Of a stretch of 64,000 nucleotides of DNA, positions 36,198 to 43,563 are shown piece after piece; position 1 is the stretch's first letter, and every line of letters starts with the position of its first letter. The notes under the pieces were generated by a model. The model made no database searches, was not told the origin of the DNA, and worked only from the letters and a program-made list of their open reading frames with translations. Both the position numbers and the translations under genes were made by a program. Origin of the DNA: JADKAV01 sp037045455 (GTDB lineage Bacteria > Actinomycetota > Actinomycetes > S36-B12 > UBA10799); contig JBAOIN010000003.1 of NCBI GenBank assembly GCA_037045455.1, positions 186,001-250,000 of the forward strand, in the 5' to 3' direction.

Positions 36198-37078
36198 GCG
36201 ACGTCCTCCTCGTGTGTCCAGCGGCCGACGCAGGCCACCCGATCGGGTGCCACGAACCGGCCGTCCAGTCCTGTGTCCGCCAGCCACGCCGGGCCGTCGT
36301 CGCCGAGGATCACCGCGGCAGTGGCGGCGGCGTTGGCATCGGTGGCGGTGGCGGCGACCACGCTGACGCTGTGCCAGCGCGTGGCCGCGGGAGTCCCGGT
36401 GCGGGGGTCGATCAGGTGGTGCCCGCCGGTCCAGCGCCGGCGGCCAATGCCGCTGGTCGCGACGCCGCCGTCGTTGATAGTGACAGAGGCCGGGTCCTCA
36501 CCGGGCAGTTCCGGATCCGTCCACACCGTCCACGGTTCGTCAGCGATCACGCGCAGGTCGCCGCCCATGTTGGCGCAGACCTCGTAGCCGCTCGCGGCGA
36601 CGGCCCGCGCCAGGCGATCGGCGAGCCAGGACTTGGCGATGGAACCGAGGTCGAGGGCACTGTCGGCCGGTATCAGCACCTGCGCCTCGCGGCGACCGGG
36701 ACGGATCCCGACCTCCTGCCAGCGTCCAGCCTGGGCGGCCGGCTCGATCAGCGGAGTCTCCCCGGCCCACTCGTCATAGCCGGCAGCCACGACGGCACGG
36801 CCCAGGGTCGGGTCCACCAGACCGTCGGTGTAGTCGGCTGCCCGCAGGCAGCCATCCAGCACGGCGACGAAGTCCCACGAGACCTCGACCCAGGCACCGG
36901 CGGCAGCGTTGACGGCGCTCAGTTCGGAGTCCGGGCGGAAGCGGCTGGCCAGCCGGTCCAGCCGCGCCACCTCGCTGCCCAGCAGACGCGACAGCTCGCG
37001 TTCCAGAGCGGACGAGGCGGTAGCGCGCACGGTGAGGAACAGCTCCGTGCGCCATGTGGCCAGCTGGGCGGTGATCAT
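36194..37078 (-). CDS. apbE: ApbE-type FAD:protein FMN transferase (copy 2)
   Basis: Protein of 294 residues, paralog of the gene at 32718-33623. Shared marks: LASRFRPDSELSAVN, WVEVSWDFVAVLDG, ALDLGSIAKSWLADRL, NMGGDLRVIAD and GGHHLIDPRTGTPA. The catalytic metal-binding Asp/Thr region (DANAAATAAVILG) is intact. It starts at 37078 overlapping the small Ser-rich protein and ends overlapping the ferric-reductase-like gene. Its expected job is to flavinylate a partner in this operon; no FMN_bind domain is encoded here. Confidence 0.88.
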   Translation of the reverse strand: MITAQLATWRTELFLTVRATASSALERELSRLLGSEVARLDRLASRFRPDSELSAVNAAAGAWVEVSWDFVAVLDGCLRAADYTDGLVDPTLGRAVVAAGYDEWAGETPLIEPAAQAGRWQEVGIRPGRREAQVLIPADSALDLGSIAKSWLADRLARAVAASGYEVCANMGGDLRVIADEPWTVWTDPELPGEDPASVTINDGGVATSGIGRRRWTGGHHLIDPRTGTPAATRWHSVSVVAATATDANAAATAAVILGDDGPAWLADTGLDGRFVAPDRVACVGRWTHEEDVA

Positions 37079-37368
37079 GACGAGTGCGACGTGCTGCTCT
37101 TGCCGGAACTGCTGGAACCCGACTTGTACGACGTGCTCGGGGGAGCCGGTTGCAGGCTGCCCGAACTCTTGCTGCTGGGCTGCCGGTAGACCGTGGTGCT
37201 GTCGTCGGTTGGCGTGGTCAGCGAGGAGTTGCCGGACTGGGTGCTCTCGGCGACGGCCGGCTGGGTGCTGGTGATGACGTCGACGGCCACAACGGCACCT
37301 GCGGCACCGGCTCCGGCGAGCAGTGCGGTACTGGCCGTGGCAGCGATCACGCGTGGTGTTGAACTCAT
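37075..37368 (-). CDS. Small membrane-anchored Ser/Thr-rich protein
   Basis: Protein of 97 residues: N-terminal hydrophobic leader or anchor (AATASTALLAGAGAAGAVVAV), then a tail almost wholly Ser, Thr, Gly, Pro and Lys (for example TTPTDDSTTVYRQ and SGSSSSGKSSTSHSS). No recognised domain. It is the first gene of the ApbE2/ferric-reductase/NuoF/ferredoxin operon and overlaps ApbE2 by 4 nt. As it is the only extracytoplasmic Ser/Thr-rich product of the operon, it is a candidate, unproven, acceptor of the flavin. Confidence 0.65.
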   Translation of the reverse strand: MSSTPRVIAATASTALLAGAGAAGAVVAVDVITSTQPAVAESTQSGNSSLTTPTDDSTTVYRQPSSKSSGSLQPAPPSTSYKSGSSSSGKSSTSHSS

Positions 37369-37472
37369 GTCTTTACGGTGCCCGGAACCGTCCTCAAGGC
37401 TCGACGGGCTGCGACGTCAAGAATCCGGCAGGTCGGGCTTGACATTGGCTTGACGTCTTGGCGGGGGACACA

Positions 37473-37508
37473 CGAAGCCGCCCCGGCCGGATGACCGGGG
37501 CGGCTTCG
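37473..37508. terminator. Rho-independent-type hairpin
   Basis: CGAAGCCGCCCCGG (37473-37486) and CCGGGGCGGCTTCG (37495-37508) form a perfect 14-bp stem with an 8-nt loop, 10 nt beyond the stop of the small basic secreted protein on the minus strand. It lacks a clear T run. Confidence 0.75.
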
Positions 37509-37518
37509 CGAACAGTGT

Positions 37519-37806
37519 TCAGGAGCGACGCGAGCGGTGCCGTTTCTTCGCCTTCTTCGTGGCGACTGAGGCTTTGGCGGCCGCCCTGATCGAGGCCGTC
37601 GCCGAAACTCCCGCGCTGCGGTGCACGATGACTGGCGCCGCGGCCCGGACGGTGCGAGGGACGCCGGCGGTTGTGGCCCGCGTTGCGGTAGTGCTCGGGG
37701 CTGCCGCCTGTGCCGGAGCGGCGACGGCGGCCAGGCCGGTGCCCGCGAGTAGCGCGGCGGTGGCTAGGGAAGCGGTGGATGCGGTGCGTGAGGTGTGAAT
37801 GCTCAT
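37519..37806 (-). CDS. Small secreted basic protein
   Basis: Protein of 95 residues: signal-peptide-like start (ATAALLAGTGLAAVAAPAQA) and an Ala/Thr/Arg-rich mature part ending KASVATKKAKKRHRSRRS. No domain or Cys. The strongly basic tail could bind nucleic acid or acidic polymers, but I assign no function. The ATG at 37806 places the leader correctly; upstream in-frame sequence adds an unlikely cytoplasmic stretch. Confidence 0.55.
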   Translation of the reverse strand: MSIHTSRTASTASLATAALLAGTGLAAVAAPAQAAAPSTTATRATTAGVPRTVRAAAPVIVHRSAGVSATASIRAAAKASVATKKAKKRHRSRRS

Positions 37807-37873
37807 GCGAAAACCATGGACCGCACCCGTGTAAGCGCGCAGCCAGCGCCGCGTCAAGAATCGGCGCAGCTTT

Positions 37874-38629
37874 TTATGGCAACCAGCCGACGCGCCCAGC
37901 CAGCAGGGCGTAGCCGATGAAGGCGACTGTGTCGATCAGCGCGTGCGCCACGATCATGGGCATCACCCGGCCCCAGCGCTTGAACAACCAGCCGAACACC
38001 AGACCCATCACGACATTGCCGACGAATCCTCCGACCCCTTGATACAGGTGGTAGGAACCGCGGATGAGGGCGCTCACCCAGATAGCGCCCGGCCAGCCCC
38101 AACCCATCTGCCGCAGCCGGTGCAGGACGAAGCCGAGTACGACAACCTCTTCGACGATGGCGTTCTCCAGCGCACCCAGGACGAGGACCGGAGTCCGCCA
38201 CCATTGGTCTGGCAAGCCTTGGGCCGCGACGCTGAGGTTGATGCCCAGAGCGTGTGCCGCGAGGTACCACAGGATTCCCGTGCCACCGATGACGGCGGCC
38301 AGTACCGCACCGCGGCGCAGGTCGCGCGCCGGTTGCGAGCCGTCCGCGCCCAACGTGCGCAGGCCCTCCCCGGAGCGCCTCAGCAGGTACCAGACCAGAG
38401 CCACCACGACCAGGCCGAACCCGATCCGCAGCAGTTGCAGGGTCAGATCAAGCAGCGGGCGCGGCGAGGCGCTCGGGTTCAGCGTGACCGTCTGGTCTGC
38501 CAACGGCACCCCGGCAGTCAGCGATGACAGGAAGTCCACGACGGCGAAGACACCGGAGCGACCCAACGACAGGCCGAGCACCAGCACGATCTCCACGCCG
38601 TACCAACGACGGGGGAGTGCAGTGTCCAC
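37874..38629 (-). CDS. CPBP-family intramembrane metalloprotease-like protein
   Basis: Protein of 251 residues with about seven membrane helices. The CPBP (Abi/Rce1) motifs are present: ENAIVEEVVVLGFVLHRL (motif 1, EE), RGSYHLYQG (motif 2, His) and IVAHALIDT (motif 3, His and Asp). Motif 1 has V where many members have EExxxR, so activity is not certain. These proteins cut or process prenylated or signal-peptide-like substrates in the membrane. Single gene. Confidence 0.85.
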   Translation of the reverse strand: MDTALPRRWYGVEIVLVLGLSLGRSGVFAVVDFLSSLTAGVPLADQTVTLNPSASPRPLLDLTLQLLRIGFGLVVVALVWYLLRRSGEGLRTLGADGSQPARDLRRGAVLAAVIGGTGILWYLAAHALGINLSVAAQGLPDQWWRTPVLVLGALENAIVEEVVVLGFVLHRLRQMGWGWPGAIWVSALIRGSYHLYQGVGGFVGNVVMGLVFGWLFKRWGRVMPMIVAHALIDTVAFIGYALLAGRVGWLP

Positions 38630-38729
38630 CTGCGCAGGGTAGTCGGTTGCAATTCGGATACGAGCCTCGTATCCGGGGTCCGCGGTGGATTAGCGTTGAT
38701 CTACCAAGCCCCTACCCAGGACAGGCCCC

Positions 38730-39233
38730 ATGCGTACGCGTCTGCTCGCCTTCATGGCCGGCTTCGCGCTGCTCGGAATGGGTCCGGCTGTGGCCGATGA
38801 CGCGGGCTTGACCATCACTCCGGACGCGCTGGCCTCCTTGGACAATGCCGAACTGAGCGTGCAGGCGGCGGGAGCGGCTGACGAGGTCGCGCCCGCCTCG
38901 TTCGTCATGCCGGTCACGAACGTCACGTTCAACCGCGGCGGCGGCGTCAAGGCCATTCGTATGGCCGGCGGACTCACGATCGCCGGCCAGCCCGTTTCCC
39001 TGGACCTGACCAACCTGCGCGTCAACCTGCGGGCACAGCAGGCATCGGTGGTGGCCTCCTCGCCCGGCACCCGGATTCCGGCCTTCGACGTGGTGAAGAC
39101 GAAGGTCACGAAGAAGAAGGTGCGGGGGATCCTGCTGATCGCTCCGGGGACGGCGTCTGTGCTCAACGAGCAGTTCGACACCTACGTCTTCAGCGACGGC
39201 ATGCGGTTCGCGCGGTTCGTGTACCCGCGCTAA
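38730..39233 (+). CDS. Secreted hypothetical protein, paralog of the gene at 39547-40041
   Basis: Protein of 167 residues with a signal peptide (RLLAFMAGFALLGMGPAVA). The mature part is beta-rich with GGLTIAGQPVSLDLTNLRVN, ASVVASSPGTRIPAFDVVK and LNEQFDTYVFSDG. The gene at 39547 shows the same order (KGGLVLKN..., LTAKTASVVV, PAFTLGKVKTKKG, LNGLLGTNYKDG), so the two are diverged copies facing each other across tRNA-Asn. I recognise no domain; the pattern is loosely like secreted HtaA-type beta domains. Followed by a strong terminator. Confidence 0.75.
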   Translation: MRTRLLAFMAGFALLGMGPAVADDAGLTITPDALASLDNAELSVQAAGAADEVAPASFVMPVTNVTFNRGGGVKAIRMAGGLTIAGQPVSLDLTNLRVNLRAQQASVVASSPGTRIPAFDVVKTKVTKKKVRGILLIAPGTASVLNEQFDTYVFSDGMRFARFVYPR

Positions 39234-39237
39234 AGCA

Positions 39238-39263
39238 GAAACCCCTGCCGTGGCAGGGGTTTC
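39238..39263. terminator. Rho-independent terminator
   Basis: GAAACCCCTGCC (39238-39249) and GGCAGGGGTTTC (39252-39263) form a perfect 12-bp stem with a 2-nt loop five bases after the stop of the 38730 gene. It also marks the 3' end of tRNA-Asn on the other strand. Confidence 0.85.
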
Positions 39264-39268
39264 GCGTG

Positions 39269-39341
39269 CTCCCGCGATTGGACTCGAACCAATAACCGCC
39301 CGATTAACAGTCGGGAGCTCTGCCAATTGAGCTACGCGGGA
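39269..39341 (-). tRNA. tRNA-Asn(GTT)
   Basis: A 73-nt cloverleaf on the minus strand: acceptor TCCCGCG/CGCGGGA, D arm AGCTC...GAGCT, anticodon loop CTGTTAA, T arm with GGTTCGAGTCC and discriminator G. No encoded CCA. Confidence 0.95.
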
Positions 39342-39490
39342 ATCCTCACCAGAATACCGTTGCCGGCCGCCGTATGGTCACGGCCCCCTGGGGTCTTGGT
39401 CGGGTAATGAGAGGTGCGTACGTTCAACCCCTCCCGCCATGACCGAACCTCTCACGTCGAGGTCGCATTGAACCACTTGGCGAAACACGA

Positions 39491-39527
39491 AAAGGCGTGG
39501 ACACCCGAGGCGGGTGCCCACGCCTTT
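39491..39527. terminator. Rho-independent terminator of the 39547 gene
   Basis: AAAGGCGTGG (39491-39500) pairs with CCACGCCTTT (39518-39527); CACCC and GGGTG extend the stem past one mismatch. It lies 20 nt beyond the stop on the minus strand and ends in a T run there. Confidence 0.85.
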
Positions 39528-39546
39528 GTCGCGTGGTAAGGCTCGA

Positions 39547-40041
39547 CTACTTGGTCGAGGTGTTGGCCAGAACCTGGCCGTCCTTGTAGTTGGTGCCCAG
39601 CAGGCCGTTGAGGGCGGTGGAGATGCCCGTCGCGACCTTGAGCTGCGCGGTGGTCTTGCCCTTCTTGGTCTTCACCTTGCCGAGGGTGAACGCGGGCAGG
39701 GCCTGCGTGCCCACGGAAGGAACGACCACGGACGCGGTCTTGGCAGTCAGGTCGAGCGTGATCTTCGTGATCTTCAGCTCCTGGCTGGTGGCGGTGTTCT
39801 TGAGAACCAGACCGCCCTTGTGGGTGACCGTGGTGCCCTTGACCTTGGCCGGGAACACGAACTTCTTGCCCTTGCCGGTGGCGGGCTTCACGGCGGTGAT
39901 GGTCAGGCCCTTGGCCGAGGCATTGGTGAAGGTGACCGTGGTCTCCTTGCCCTTGGCCATGGCCGGCGCAGCGGCGGCAAAGCCCATGGTGCCGACGAGA
40001 GCCGTGGCGGCCACACCGGCCACAACGCGAGTACGAAGCAT
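39547..40041 (-). CDS. Secreted hypothetical protein, paralog of the gene at 38730-39233
   Basis: Protein of 164 residues: signal peptide (VVAGVAATALVGTMGFAAAA, cleaved after APAMA), then a Lys/Thr-rich beta-strand protein with KGKKFVFPAKVKGTTVTH, ITLDLTAKTASVVVPSVG and PAFTLGKVKTKKGK. ATG at 40041 with AAAGGAGG upstream. The convergent paralog at 38730 keeps the same blocks but is more acidic. A strong RBS and terminator suggest high expression. Function unknown. Confidence 0.75.
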   Translation of the reverse strand: MLRTRVVAGVAATALVGTMGFAAAAPAMAKGKETTVTFTNASAKGLTITAVKPATGKGKKFVFPAKVKGTTVTHKGGLVLKNTATSQELKITKITLDLTAKTASVVVPSVGTQALPAFTLGKVKTKKGKTTAQLKVATGISTALNGLLGTNYKDGQVLANTSTK

Positions 40042-40179
40042 TGAATTTCCTCCTTTGGGTTCACGATTCAACGCGCTTCGAACTTACGCGAGAATCAAGG
40101 GTCTGACACCTTGAATGTGAGACCGGTTCCGCGAGATGCGAGATCGTGACCTTTATCACAGCCCATTAGTGTGGGTCCA

Positions 40180-40253
40180 GGGGCGATAGCTCAATCGGTC
40201 AGAGCACCGGACTCATAATCCGTCGGTTCCGGGTTCAAGCCCCGGTCGCCCCA
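40180..40253 (+). tRNA. tRNA with CAT anticodon (Met or lysidine-type Ile)
   Basis: A 74-nt cloverleaf: acceptor GGGGCGA/TCGCCCC, D arm GCTC...GAGC, anticodon loop CTCATAA, T arm CCGGGTTCAAGCCCCGG, discriminator A. The CAT anticodon with a paired position 1 makes it elongator tRNA-Met or tRNA-Ile(CAU); I cannot separate them by eye. Not an initiator (no GGG/CCC anticodon-stem run). Confidence 0.9.
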
Positions 40254-40268
40254 CTGCGCCGGACTCAC

Positions 40269-40315
40269 ATCTTCGCCACCTACACCGATCCTCGCCATCT
40301 GCTAGCGGCGAGGAT
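40269..40315. repeat. Periodic TCGCCA palindromic repeat, family 2, copy 2
   Basis: ATCTTCGCCA (40269-40278), 9 nt, ATCCTCGCCA (40288-40297), 9 nt, GGCGAGGAT (40307-40315): three half-sites 19 nt apart, the last inverted. The order and the 9-nt gaps equal those in the copy at 28290-28355 read on the minus strand. It lies between the CAT tRNA and the end of the membrane protein gene. Confidence 0.75.
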
Positions 40316-40321
40316 GGGCCG

Positions 40322-40819
40322 CTACACAGTCAGGCGCTGCGTCGGTGTCATCCGCCGGTAGGCGACCAGCAGCACAATCGCCAGCACCGGGCCGAGGATG
40401 TCGCTGGGGATTGCCCAGACATTGTCCGGCGCGGTGTTGTCGTGGACCGTGTACTGCATGATGTGCCCGATCGCATCGCCGAGGTAACAGACCGCCAGTA
40501 CCACCACAGCTGCGGTCAGCCACCCGTCGCGGCGCCAAACACAGCCGATGCCGAGCACGCCGACCGCAACATCGGCCCAGCCGACCTCCCACTGGAACAT
40601 CGAAGGGGCGTATCCGATGCCCTCTGCGATCTCGGTGCTGTTGGGCCCGAGATGTCCGAGGGCGCCGATCAGCGACCAGATACCACCGAAGACCAGCACC
40701 CAGAGCAGCAGCAGTTCCACCATGCGGCGACCGGTGCGCCGTTGTGGAGACCGGTCCACGGCCACATGCACGCCCCAGCCGAGGAACGTGATGATCCAGG
40801 GCAGTAGGAAGAACGTCAT
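40322..40819 (-). CDS. Integral membrane protein (DUF6790-like)
   Basis: Protein of 165 residues with four membrane helices, including LLPWIITFLGWGVHVAV, LLLLWVLVFGGIWSLIGALG and VGWADVAVGVLGIGCVW, the last resembling the DUF6790 core; a conserved-looking YLGDAIGHIMQYTVH follows in the third helix region. The family has no known function. Single gene; its 3' end abuts a family 2 repeat. Confidence 0.6.
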   Translation of the reverse strand: MTFFLLPWIITFLGWGVHVAVDRSPQRRTGRRMVELLLLWVLVFGGIWSLIGALGHLGPNSTEIAEGIGYAPSMFQWEVGWADVAVGVLGIGCVWRRDGWLTAAVVVLAVCYLGDAIGHIMQYTVHDNTAPDNVWAIPSDILGPVLAIVLLVAYRRMTPTQRLTV

Positions 40820-41131
40820 GGCGCGAACGTAGAGCAGAACGTCGCGGGTTCGCTGCGTGCGCCATTTCGGCCCGGCAGTGGTGTTCGATTATCGGTGTAA
40901 GGATTTCAGAATTGGCAACATCAGATGAGCGCCGCGCCACTAGATAGGCGGTCAACCGCGCAAACCACCACAACGGAGTGGGATTGTCGACTGAATAAGT
41001 AGACAACCCGCACAACCTCCGCAAACCGGACGGCTATGCCCCATGTGCCAGTTTTGGACGGGTTTTCGCTTGCTTCACGTCTTTACACGCCGATAACTTC
41101 ACGCGAACGACGAATTCACTTAGGAGTGTGC
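40820..41131. other. Upstream region of the CHAP hydrolase gene
   Basis: AT-richer than its surroundings. TTGCTT (41070-41075) and GATAAC (41092-41097), 16 nt apart, could be a promoter for the CHAP gene. I looked for a c-di-AMP or other riboswitch pattern, common before actinobacterial wall hydrolases, and do not see one. Otherwise nothing recognisable. Confidence 0.3.
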
Positions 41132-42061
41132 GTGAAGCGCATCGCTGTGGCCGCTCTGGTGCTGTTCAGCACCACGGGCTTGCTCAGTGCACCCGCTCAT
41201 GCCCTCGAGCTCAACCCCACCCGACTGACCGTCATCGACGTGCCTTCCGTCGTACCGGCGGGCACCGAGGCATCGGTCGCGGCATTCGTCCCGCGGGGCA
41301 CCTTGTGCCGGGTCGTCCTCCGAGATGCCGGCGCGGGCGTCTGGAAAGGTCCGAGCAGCAAAGCTAGGACCAGCTTCGCGCAGTTCCCCTGGACGCAGCC
41401 CGCCGGCAGCAATGCTGGCGCGTGGCGAGTGCGGGTCAAGTGCCGCAACACCGCCATGCGATGGAAGTCGACATGGTCGTCGTTCACGGTCACCTCGGCC
41501 TCATCCCAAGGCGCGGCGCCGGTGGCCGGCAAGCCGTATTCCGCGTCAGTGTCGCGCTTGGCGTCGAGCACCGGCTGGTCGACCTTCGGCACGACACTGA
41601 TCAAGGGCACCGACTGGTTCAACGGCCGCGGCGTCGACGTCCGCAGCAACGGCACGAACGGCTGCGCTTACGGATGCGCGATCCGGGGCGCCTATGGCAC
41701 CAAGTACCAGTGCGTGGAACTGGTCAACAGGTTCGTCCGCACGCAGGGGTGGGTGCCCTCGAACATCATGGGCAACGCCGGCCAGATCCTCGACAAGGCA
41801 CCGGCTGAGGCCTTCGCGAAGCACGAGGCGGGCGACGGCTACCTGCCGGTGCCCGGCGACATCATCGTCTGGACCGGCGGCAGCACGGGCTACGGCCATG
41901 TAGCTGTAGTGTCCGCAGTCGCCGACGGCCTGGTGACGTTCGTGGAACAGAACGCCAGCCGGACAGGCACCTGGCATTTGAAGATGGGTCCGCTCGGCAA
42001 GCTGGCCGGCTATGGATCGTTGCGCCACATCGGCTACCTGCACGCCTACGCGAACGGCTGA
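41132..42061 (+). CDS. Secreted CHAP-domain cell-wall hydrolase
   Basis: Protein of 309 residues: signal peptide (RIAVAALVLFSTTGLLSAPA), a region of about 120 residues with a beta-sandwich look (VPRGTLCRVVLRDAG to KCRNTAMRW), then a C-terminal CHAP domain with nucleophile Cys194 (KYQCVELVNRFV) and His256 (GYGHVAVVSAV), with Glu in VTFVEQNAS completing the triad. CHAP enzymes cut peptidoglycan as amidases or endopeptidases. The GTG at 41132 is chosen for the AGGAG at 41122-41126 and the leader. Extra Cys pair NGCAYGCAI may form a disulfide. Confidence 0.87.
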   Translation: MKRIAVAALVLFSTTGLLSAPAHALELNPTRLTVIDVPSVVPAGTEASVAAFVPRGTLCRVVLRDAGAGVWKGPSSKARTSFAQFPWTQPAGSNAGAWRVRVKCRNTAMRWKSTWSSFTVTSASSQGAAPVAGKPYSASVSRLASSTGWSTFGTTLIKGTDWFNGRGVDVRSNGTNGCAYGCAIRGAYGTKYQCVELVNRFVRTQGWVPSNIMGNAGQILDKAPAEAFAKHEAGDGYLPVPGDIIVWTGGSTGYGHVAVVSAVADGLVTFVEQNASRTGTWHLKMGPLGKLAGYGSLRHIGYLHAYANG

Positions 42062-42080
42062 TCGCGTTACCTTCCCTGGT

Positions 42081-42812
42081 ATGACGGCGATTCCCGACGA
42101 GGTGTTCTCGGGGCGGCCGCACCGGCTGACAATGGGGCTGCGCTCCCTGGACCTGGCCACCTGGCTGGACGCCGATCCCCAGCACCCGCAGCGGGCCCAG
42201 CGCGCAACGCTGCTGACGCAACGCCGATCAGATGTGTATGCGGTGCTACCCGAAGGCCGCGAGCCGGCCCGGTTGGTCGCGCAACGCGTGGCCGAGCAGC
42301 TCGGGCTTGTACTGCCGCAGTCGCAGGACCCATTGGTCGACGCAGCACTGCTGGTGCGGGACGACCTGTGTGTGCTTGCGCGTACGGAGGGAACCTGGCG
42401 GCTCGTGGCGGCAGTGGTGTGCTTCCCGTCGCGCTGGCGGCTGGCCGACAAGCTGGGCCGGGATGTGCTGGCTATCCATGATCCGGTGCCCGGCTACCGC
42501 AGCGGTCTCGGTGCGCCGACCACAAAGGTGTTCGATGCGCTCACGCCACGCTGGCGCCTCAACTGGACCCTGCTGGATGACCCCGCTCTCTTCCAGCCCG
42601 CTGCTCCCGCCGGTGGGCACCAGCCTGGTCCGGATTCTTACCTGCGAGTGGAACGGCAATGCCTGGTGCCAGTCGGGGATGTGGTGGCCTTCACGATCCG
42701 CACCGACGTCGTGGCCCTCGCAGACTTGCCGAACGATCGCGCGAAGGCCGTCCTGGAGGCGGCGAGCACAACGCCTGCCGACCTGGCCGCGTACCGCGGA
42801 TGGACCGGTTGA
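42081..42812 (+). CDS. DUF3445 protein (heme-dependent oxidative N-demethylase-like)
   Basis: Protein of 243 residues matching DUF3445: LTMGLRSLDLATWLDAD near the N-terminus, DLCVLARTEGTWRLVAAVVC with FPSRWRLADKLG (the FPS.W...KLG signature) and HDPVPGY, then YLRVERQCLVPVGD. Some members are the alpha subunit of heme-dependent oxidative N-demethylases; whether this single protein does that chemistry is unknown. No partner subunit is nearby. Its stop is followed by a 56-bp dyad repeat. Confidence 0.8.
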   Translation: MTAIPDEVFSGRPHRLTMGLRSLDLATWLDADPQHPQRAQRATLLTQRRSDVYAVLPEGREPARLVAQRVAEQLGLVLPQSQDPLVDAALLVRDDLCVLARTEGTWRLVAAVVCFPSRWRLADKLGRDVLAIHDPVPGYRSGLGAPTTKVFDALTPRWRLNWTLLDDPALFQPAAPAGGHQPGPDSYLRVERQCLVPVGDVVAFTIRTDVVALADLPNDRAKAVLEAASTTPADLAAYRGWTG

Positions 42813-42823
42813 CCGCGCGGGGG

Positions 42824-42879
42824 TTTTGTTGCGAAGTCGTCACGACACGCCGAGGTTTGACGAAGACAACGCAACAAAA
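42824..42879. repeat. 56-bp dyad repeat, family 3, copy 1
   Basis: TTTTGTTGCG (42824-42833) and CGCAACAAAA (42870-42879) are perfect outer arms; TCGTCA and TGACGA are inner arms. It fills the 72-nt gap between the convergent DUF3445 gene and the 42885 gene. A second copy lies at 50207-50262. Confidence 0.85.
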
Positions 42880-42884
42880 GGCAC

Positions 42885-43340
42885 CTAGCCCGGGAACCGG
42901 AACGGCTGCGGGGGAGCCTTCAACGCTGCCCGCGGGCAAGTCGCAAGCGTCAAGCCACCCAACGACAGCGCGGCATCGCACAGGGAGACGACCGTCCAGC
43001 CCAACCGCGAGGCGTGCGCAGTGATGGTGGCCCGGTAGAGCGTGATCTCGTAGCGGGTGGGCGTGCCGTAGGCAATCTGGACGGTGCCGAGCAGACGTGC
43101 TCCACCGGGATCCTCATGGGTGCGCCACGGCATGTCGTAGCGCGCCCAGCGAGCCGGGTCGGCAGACCACAGGCCGCCGTTGGTGGTGTCGCGCAAGGCC
43201 AGCTCGACCAGAATCGAGCGGGCCGCCTCTTCCGGAACGATGGCGGCGGGCCGGATGACCTCTGTGACGTCGGCCTCGCTGTCCAGGTCGAGTGCGGCGA
43301 GCGCGCCCATGGCGGGGGGTCGCGGTTCCGGTGTGAGCAT
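42885..43340 (-). CDS. Hypothetical protein
   Basis: Protein of 151 residues, mixed alpha/beta: AARSILVELALRDTTNGGLW, RWARYDMPWRTHEDPGGARL, LLGTVQIAYGTPTRYEITLY and ATITAHASRLGWTVVSLCD. No signal peptide or membrane helix, and I recognise no domain. The ATG at 43340 is chosen because GGAGG sits 8 nt upstream; a GTG at 43352 would overlap that RBS. Convergent with DUF3445, divergent from DUF3145. Confidence 0.65.
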   Translation of the reverse strand: MLTPEPRPPAMGALAALDLDSEADVTEVIRPAAIVPEEAARSILVELALRDTTNGGLWSADPARWARYDMPWRTHEDPGGARLLGTVQIAYGTPTRYEITLYRATITAHASRLGWTVVSLCDAALSLGGLTLATCPRAALKAPPQPFRFPG

Positions 43341-43563
43341 GGCTGCCTCCACAAACCAGCATCGGCCGCCGGTGGGTGGCCGGGTTAGCCCGCTGGTGCA
43401 TCACGCACCCGGCAGGGTGAAAAGCCCCGGTGCGAGGCCGCCGGATGGGTGAGCCGCCGCGCCGGAGCCGCCGGCGCTTGGCGATCTGCCCGGCCTGACC
43501 TATCCTGAAGCCACCTCGAGTCACGACGCTGGGGAAGGCGCACCGAGACACGAGGAGGGCGCT

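Noticed and set aside
40860..41131. c-di-AMP (ydaO-type) riboswitch before the CHAP hydrolase
   Set aside because: The expected conserved core sequences are absent on both strands.
43380..43460. Possible riboswitch (cobalamin- or SAM-like hairpins) upstream of DUF3145
   Set aside because: Hairpins are present, but no conserved core of a known class, and DUF3145 is not a usual target.
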